NCBI RefSeq assembly: GCF_000721935.1
Contig: NZ_KL585434.1
Span: forward strand, 48,297 to 55,275
Source of the DNA: Streptomyces sp. NRRL WC-3549
GTDB taxonomy: Bacteria > Actinomycetota > Actinomycetes > Streptomycetales > Streptomycetaceae
Reading direction: 5' to 3'
Length of the DNA stretch: 6,979 bases
The first letter of the stretch is position 1. Every line of letters begins with the position of its first letter. A program made the translations under genes and the position numbers. This document shows positions 5,341-6,979 of the stretch, one piece after another. The notes beneath the pieces are model-generated. The model did not search any database. It had not been told where the DNA came from and saw nothing but the letters and a program-made list of their open reading frames with translations.

Positions 5341-6024
5341 GTGACCGACACCGACCTGCTGCCCGAGTCCTGGCGCGGCGTCCTCGGCGAAGAGCTGCAG
5401 AAGCCCTACTTCAAGGAGCTCATGGACTTCGTCGAGGAGGAGCGGGCCAACGGGCCGGTGTATCCGCCGCGTGAGCAGGTGTTCGCCGCGCTGGAGGCGA
5501 CGCCGTACGACCGGGTGAAGGTGCTCGTCCTCGGCCAGGACCCCTACCACGGCGAGGGGCAGGGGCACGGGCTCTGCTTCTCCGTGCGGCCCGGCGTCAG
5601 GACGCCCCCCTCCCTGCGCAACATCTACAAGGAGATGAACGACGAGCTCGGCCTGCCGATCCCGGACAACGGATACCTCATGCCGTGGGCGGAGCAGGGG
5701 GTCCTCCTGCTCAACGCGGTGCTGACGGTCCGCGGCGGTGAGGCCAACTCGCACAAGTCCAAGGGCTGGGAGAAGGTCACCGACGCGGTGATCCGCGCCG
5801 TGGCCGACCGGCCCGACCCGGCGGTCTTCGTCCTCTGGGGCAACTACGCGCAGAAGAAGATCCCGCTGATCGACGAGGAGCGCCACGTGATCGTGAAGGG
5901 TGCGCACCCCTCGCCGCTCTCGGCGAAGAGGTGGTTCGGCTCCCGCCCCTTCACCCGGATAAACGAGGCCGTCGCCGCCCAGGGCCACGAGCCCATCGAC
6001 TGGCGTATCCCGGACCTGGGCTGA
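5341..6024 (+). CDS. ung: Uracil-DNA glycosylase, family 1
   Basis: A 227-residue enzyme that removes uracil from DNA, made by cytosine deamination or dUTP incorporation, and so starts base-excision repair. Seen: the water-activating motif GQDPYHGEGQGHGL with catalytic D67, the uracil-stacking F80 in CFSV, LLLNAVLTV with the uracil-specific N125, and HPSPLSA with catalytic H189. All key residues are present and the length is normal for the family. The start is GTG 5341, chosen because GGAGG at 5328-5332 has proper spacing; GTG 5335 is the alternative. The 84-base gap upstream has no convincing promoter, only a TAGGTT (5296-5301) without a matching -35, so some transcription may read through from the gene before. 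Its role beside a transporter-type gene is probably unrelated. This is the most confidently identified gene here. Confidence 0.97.
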   Translation: MTDTDLLPESWRGVLGEELQKPYFKELMDFVEEERANGPVYPPREQVFAALEATPYDRVKVLVLGQDPYHGEGQGHGLCFSVRPGVRTPPSLRNIYKEMNDELGLPIPDNGYLMPWAEQGVLLLNAVLTVRGGEANSHKSKGWEKVTDAVIRAVADRPDPAVFVLWGNYAQKKIPLIDEERHVIVKGAHPSPLSAKRWFGSRPFTRINEAVAAQGHEPIDWRIPDLG

Positions 6025-6044
6025 CGGCCGGGCGGGGACGAACT

Positions 6045-6075
6045 GGGCCGAGGGCTCCGGCACGAGGCACGGCCC
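6045..6075 (+). terminator. Weak hairpin after ung
   Basis: GGGCCG (6045-6050) is a perfect inverted copy of CGGCCC (6070-6075), with a 19-base loop, starting 21 bases after the ung stop. A 6-bp stem with a long loop is common by chance in DNA this GC-rich, so this is only a candidate terminator. Confidence 0.3.
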
Positions 6076-6112
6076 CGGCCCGCGCCTGAGCGGGATTCCG
6101 GGTGGGTGCGGC

Positions 6113-6118
6113 TAGCGT
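6113..6118 (+). promoter_or_regulatory. Possible -10 element for the TPR-like gene
   Basis: TAGCGT here is identical to the -10 hexamer of the SDR operon promoter and lies 46 bases before GTG 6165. No good -35 is found at 16-18 bases upstream, so the promoter is either weak or activator-dependent, or the match is chance. Confidence 0.35.
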
Positions 6119-6164
6119 CGGACCGACCGGAACAGGCCCGACCGCCTTCAGGGAGACCTCTGTC

Positions 6165-6662
6165 GTGGAGCAGCAGGAAGCGTCGAAGGACGCCGTCATG
6201 ACCAGGATCGGCCAGGCGGTCATGCTGCTCCACGGCGGGGACCGGGAGGAGGCGCGCAACCGCTTCCGGATCCTGTGGGAGGAGCTCGGGGAGCGGGGCA
6301 GCGCCCTGCACCGCTGCACCCTGGCCCATTACATGGCCGACACGCAGGACGACCCGGAGGACGAGCTCGACTGGGACCTGCGCGCCCTGGCCGCCGCGGA
6401 GCTGCCCGGTGCCGGGCCCGAGGGGCCGGACGCGACCCGTGAGGCGGTCGCGGTGCGTGCCTTCCTCCCCTCCCTGCACCTCGATCTCGCGGCCGACTAC
6501 CTCGCGCTGCGACGCTTCGAGGCAGCCCGGACACATCTGGACCAGGCGTGGGAAGCGGTGGGCGCGCTCGGCGTCGAGAGCGAGGACGGGCACGGGGAAG
6601 CGGTCCGTGCTGCCCTCGGCAGGCTGGAGCACCGGATGCGGGGGAGCGGGACGGGGACGTGA
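6165..6662 (+). CDS. Small TPR-like helical protein, function unknown
   Basis: A 165-residue protein, helical and rich in Ala, Glu and Arg. GTG 6165 is chosen because AGGGAG (6150-6155) sits 9 bases upstream; the longer frame from 6102 has no such site and would cover the probable promoter. The repeat-like parts are a helix pair at about 15-45 (GQAVMLLHGGDREEARNRF, a TPR-style G-D-x-x-x-A-R turn), a conserved-looking block LHRCTLAHYMADTQDDP (48-64), and a second pair in the C-terminal third (LAADYLALRRFEAARTHLDQ). There is no signal peptide or membrane segment. TPR folds usually bind other proteins, so an adaptor role is possible, but no partner is indicated. It is probably transcribed alone and converges on a minus-strand gene downstream. 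I recognise it as a Streptomyces-type TPR-like hypothetical from general resemblance only. Confidence 0.8.
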   Translation: MEQQEASKDAVMTRIGQAVMLLHGGDREEARNRFRILWEELGERGSALHRCTLAHYMADTQDDPEDELDWDLRALAAAELPGAGPEGPDATREAVAVRAFLPSLHLDLAADYLALRRFEAARTHLDQAWEAVGALGVESEDGHGEAVRAALGRLEHRMRGSGTGT

Positions 6663-6740
6663 CGGACCGACCGGTCCGGGACCCGCGGCGCCGCGTCGCT
6701 CCCGGCCCGGCGTCCGGCGTCCGTACGGTGGCTGCGCGTT

Positions 6741-6815
6741 GCCCGGTGCCCGTACTCCCGGCCCGGCCCGGTGCCCGTACTGCCGGTCCGGCGCGGTGCC
6801 CGTCCGGTGCGGTGC
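6741..6815 (+). repeat. 25-bp tandem repeat, two good copies and a decayed third
   Basis: Units start at 6741, 6766 and 6791 with an exact 25-base period. The 16-mer GCCCGGTGCCCGTACT opens units 1 and 2, which agree at 23 of 25 positions. Unit 3 keeps the first 13 bases with one change (GCGCGGTGCCCGT) and then diverges. The array lies wholly in the non-coding spacer between two convergent genes. Confidence 0.7.
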
Positions 6816-6860
6816 GCCGGCCGACGAGGGGCGGCCGGGGGGAGGTCGCCGGCCGGGCGC
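6814..6860. terminator. Candidate bidirectional terminator between convergent genes
   Basis: GCGCCGGCC (6814-6822) pairs with GGCCGGGCGC (6851-6860) with one bulged base. GAC (6823-6825) and GTC (6845-6847) could extend it. It sits in the spacer between the TPR-like gene ending at 6662 and the minus-strand gene ending at 6865, so it could serve both. It is only 4 bases from the minus-strand stop. GC-rich background makes chance pairing possible. Confidence 0.4.
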
Positions 6861-6864
6861 GGGA

Positions 6865-6979
6865 TCAGACGCCCGTCGCTCCGTCGATCCGCTCCCGGAC
6901 GAGGTCCGCGTGCCCGTTGTGGCGGGCGTACTCCTCGATCATGTGCGTGTAGATCCACCGGAGGGTGAACGGCTTGCCC
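6865..6979 (-). CDS. DinB/DUF664-family protein, C-terminal part (cut by window edge)
   Basis: On the minus strand, a frame enters from the right edge and ends at the TCA (TGA) at 6865-6867, giving 37 full codons. It reads [19 protein letters not shown] followed by [14 protein letters not shown]. This is the typical last helix and tail of DinB-fold DUF664 proteins in actinobacteria. The family includes mycothiol-dependent enzymes, where Glu and His four residues apart (E-x-x-x-H, here in EYARH) are metal ligands. The start and the N-terminal three quarters are outside the window, so activity cannot be judged. It converges on the TPR-like gene. The fragment is short, but the motif string is distinctive. 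Confidence 0.85.
   Translation of the reverse strand, partial: GKPFTLRWIYTHMIEEYARHNGHADLVRERIDGATGV

Noticed and set aside
6102..6164. N-terminal extension of the TPR-like protein to 6102
   Set aside because: The start there has no ribosome binding site and the extension is low-complexity Gly/Thr/Pro. GTG 6165 has AGGGAG at good spacing.
6548..6968. Plus-strand frames running through 6548-6952 and 6771-6968
   Set aside because: They are Arg/Pro/Gly-rich, cross the tandem repeat and hairpin, and overlap the clear minus-strand DinB-type tail.

Overview
The window looks like chromosomal DNA from a Streptomyces or close actinomycete. It is strongly GC-rich, third codon positions are almost all G or C, GTG starts are common, no in-frame TTA codons turned up in the intact genes, and the protein families are typical of that group. 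I see no tRNA, rRNA or CRISPR array. There is no gene-free stretch longer than 300 bases.

Layout. (1) Bases 1-467 are mobile-element debris: the C-terminal end of an IS3-family transposase whose expected catalytic Glu reads Lys, followed by the last ~50 codons of a tyrosine-recombinase (phage/plasmid type) integrase that appears to carry a frameshift in a G5 tract. (2) Bases 544-1808 hold a translationally coupled pair, a HipA-like kinase-fold protein and a DUF3037 protein, closed by a strong hairpin. (3) Bases 1890-3552 are a two-gene short-chain dehydrogenase/reductase operon. A fabG-type gene is followed 22 bases later by a second SDR. Upstream lie a good -35/-10 promoter and a palindrome resembling a TetR-family operator. 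(4) Bases 3587-5250 hold a long inverted repeat that overlaps a promoter, then an orphan family-5 (peptide/oligopeptide type) ABC substrate-binding lipoprotein with no permease or ATPase genes beside it. (5) Bases 5341-6024 encode a family-1 uracil-DNA glycosylase (ung). (6) Bases 6165-6662 encode a small TPR-like protein of unknown role. (7) After a GC-rich spacer with a 25-bp tandem repeat and a candidate two-way terminator, the C-terminal end of a DinB/DUF664-type protein lies on the minus strand, cut by the window edge.

The part from the kinase onward reads as ordinary conserved chromosome. From memory, and not checked here, S. coelicolor has a tandem fabG-annotated pair near ung. The left edge is where mobile DNA has landed and decayed. 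The most system-like, poorly understood element is the HipA-like/DUF3037 pair, which has no HipB-type antitoxin beside it. The most distinctive non-coding signals are the inverted repeat at the substrate-binding-protein promoter and the palindrome at the SDR operon. I do not see clear evidence for a wholly new system.
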